A stretch of DNA of 6,923 bases. It comes from Microthrixaceae bacterium. GTDB lineage: Bacteria; Actinomycetota; Acidimicrobiia; Acidimicrobiales; Acidimicrobilacustridaceae. The translations under genes and the position numbers were made by a program. Positions within the stretch are counted from its first letter, which is position 1. Each line of letters begins with the position of its first letter. This document shows, in pieces, positions 6,467-6,923 of this stretch. The notes below the pieces were generated by a model. That model was not told the origin of the DNA. It ran no database searches and saw nothing but the letters and a program-made list of their open reading frames with translations. Location: assembly GCA_023264915.1 (NCBI GenBank), contig JAHFUU010000132.1, positions 1 to 6,923 on the forward strand, given 5' to 3'.

Positions 6467-6511
6467 TCGCTTGCCCCAGGCAGAGGGTGTGCGGGCTAAG
6501 TTGGCCAAGCC

Positions 6512-6527
6512 CGCGACCGTGGTCGCG
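6512..6527. repeat. 16-base near-perfect palindrome between the SDR and sigma-factor genes
   Basis: CGCGACC and GGTCGCG form 7-base perfect arms around a GT centre. As RNA it could fold as a 6-base-pair hairpin with a four-base loop, but no T-run follows, so a standard intrinsic terminator is not evident. It could instead be an operator upstream of the sigma-factor gene. It is the only structure seen in the 6467-6558 gap. Confidence 0.4.
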
Positions 6528-6564
6528 CCAGGACACAGGACCCCAATCAAAGAGCCGTGTGGTT

Positions 6565-6923
6565 GTGATCGGAGCGAACTTCCCTCGCGTTCTTCGCGAC
6601 GCACAAGCTGGCGACGAATCCTCCATCGAGGCCCTCTACCGCGATGTCGCGCCGCTCGTGCTCGGTTACCTGCGCTCTTCGGGTGCGTTCGAGCCGGAGG
6701 ATGTCGCTTCGGAGGTCTTCGTATCGGTGATCCGCGGCCTCGGGTCCTTTGACGGCGACGAGTCCCACTTCCGGTCCTGGGTCCTCACGATCACCCACCG
6801 CCAGCTCACCGACGCCATCCGCAAGGCTGGCCGGAGACTGGAGGCCCCGGCCCCAGTTGACGAGATCGGTGAGCGGATCATCGTGCTTGGCGACTCCGAG
6901 AGCGAGGCGATGGCGCGGTTGCG
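6565..6923 (+). CDS. ECF-type RNA polymerase sigma factor, N-terminal part (3' truncated by window edge)
   Basis: The reading frame runs open to the window end and has no ATG near its beginning. GTG at 6565 is chosen because AAAGAG (6549-6554) lies ten bases upstream; GTG at 6559 is an alternative. The 119 visible residues cover sigma region 2: ALYRDVAPLVLGYLR (about 23-37), then EDVASEVFVSVIRGL (45-59), matching the conserved 'A-E-D-x-x-Q-E-x-F' core-binding helix. FRSWVLTITHRQLTDAIRK (69-87) is the promoter-melting and -10-recognition part. Region 4 lies outside. It redirects RNA polymerase to a stress or envelope regulon; the anti-sigma partner would be expected just downstream. It appears to start a new unit unrelated to the sterol operon. 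Confidence 0.85.
   Translation, partial: MIGANFPRVLRDAQAGDESSIEALYRDVAPLVLGYLRSSGAFEPEDVASEVFVSVIRGLGSFDGDESHFRSWVLTITHRQLTDAIRKAGRRLEAPAPVDEIGERIIVLGDSESEAMARL

Noticed and set aside
5219..6604. 461-codon open frame on the minus strand
   Set aside because: It is antisense to the ltp3-like gene and the SDR, which are both intact and conserved. The translation is Arg/Pro/His-rich, a typical high-GC shadow.
6348..6752. 134-codon + strand frame overlapping the SDR end and sigma-factor start
   Set aside because: It is out of frame with both well-supported genes and its translation is Arg/Ser-rich without motifs.
1..6923. CRISPR arrays, tRNA or rRNA genes, insertion sequences, attachment sites
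   Set aside because: No spaced repeat arrays, no tRNA-like or rRNA-like segments, and no transposase or terminal inverted repeats were seen on either strand.

Overview
The window is GC-rich and densely coded, with every supported gene on the + strand. Codon usage, the protein families and a KstR-like operator point to a high-GC actinobacterium. The secreted protein with a C-terminal 'R-x-x-D-S-R' beta domain is typical of Actinomycetota, possibly Acidimicrobiia, but the species cannot be named from this sequence.

Layout. (1) Bases 1-954 hold the 3' part of a zinc-dependent medium-chain alcohol dehydrogenase; its start lies outside the window. (2) Bases 1067-2230 encode a probable exported protein: a cytoplasmic coiled coil, a twin-arginine-like signal, a glycine-rich repeat region and a C-terminal beta domain. 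It looks unrelated to its neighbours. (3) Bases 2259-2286 carry a probable promoter overlapped by a sequence matching the KstR (cholesterol regulator) operator consensus at 7 of 8 fixed positions. (4) Bases 2323-6466 form one compact operon: two DUF35/OB-fold proteins, two thiolase-superfamily proteins (ltp4-like then ltp3-like) and a short-chain dehydrogenase resembling 3-alpha(20-beta)-hydroxysteroid dehydrogenase. (5) Bases 6467-6558 are non-coding and contain a 16-base near-perfect palindrome. (6) From about 6565 to the window end lies the 5' part of an ECF sigma factor with a GTG start.

Interpretation. The OB-OB-ltp4-ltp3 order and the protein lengths match, from memory, the mycobacterial Rv3521-Rv3522(ltp4)-Rv3523(ltp3) group. 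In Rhodococcus, ltp3 and ltp4 are needed to degrade the C24-branched side chains of plant sterols. Ltp proteins of this type are thiolase folds whose condensing residues are lost, and the characterised relative Ltp2 is a retro-aldolase that works in complex with a DUF35 domain. The likely job of this operon is therefore an aldolytic step in sterol (or similar isoprenoid/acyl-CoA) side-chain breakdown. The SDR, and perhaps the upstream alcohol dehydrogenase, would handle oxidation or reduction of hydroxylated intermediates.

The most unusual points are these. The two OB-fold proteins are in the same frame, separated by one TGA and a stop-free 32-codon spacer. The first OB protein has lost every zinc-ribbon cysteine. 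Both thiolase-like proteins lack the nucleophilic cysteine and the catalytic GHP histidine.
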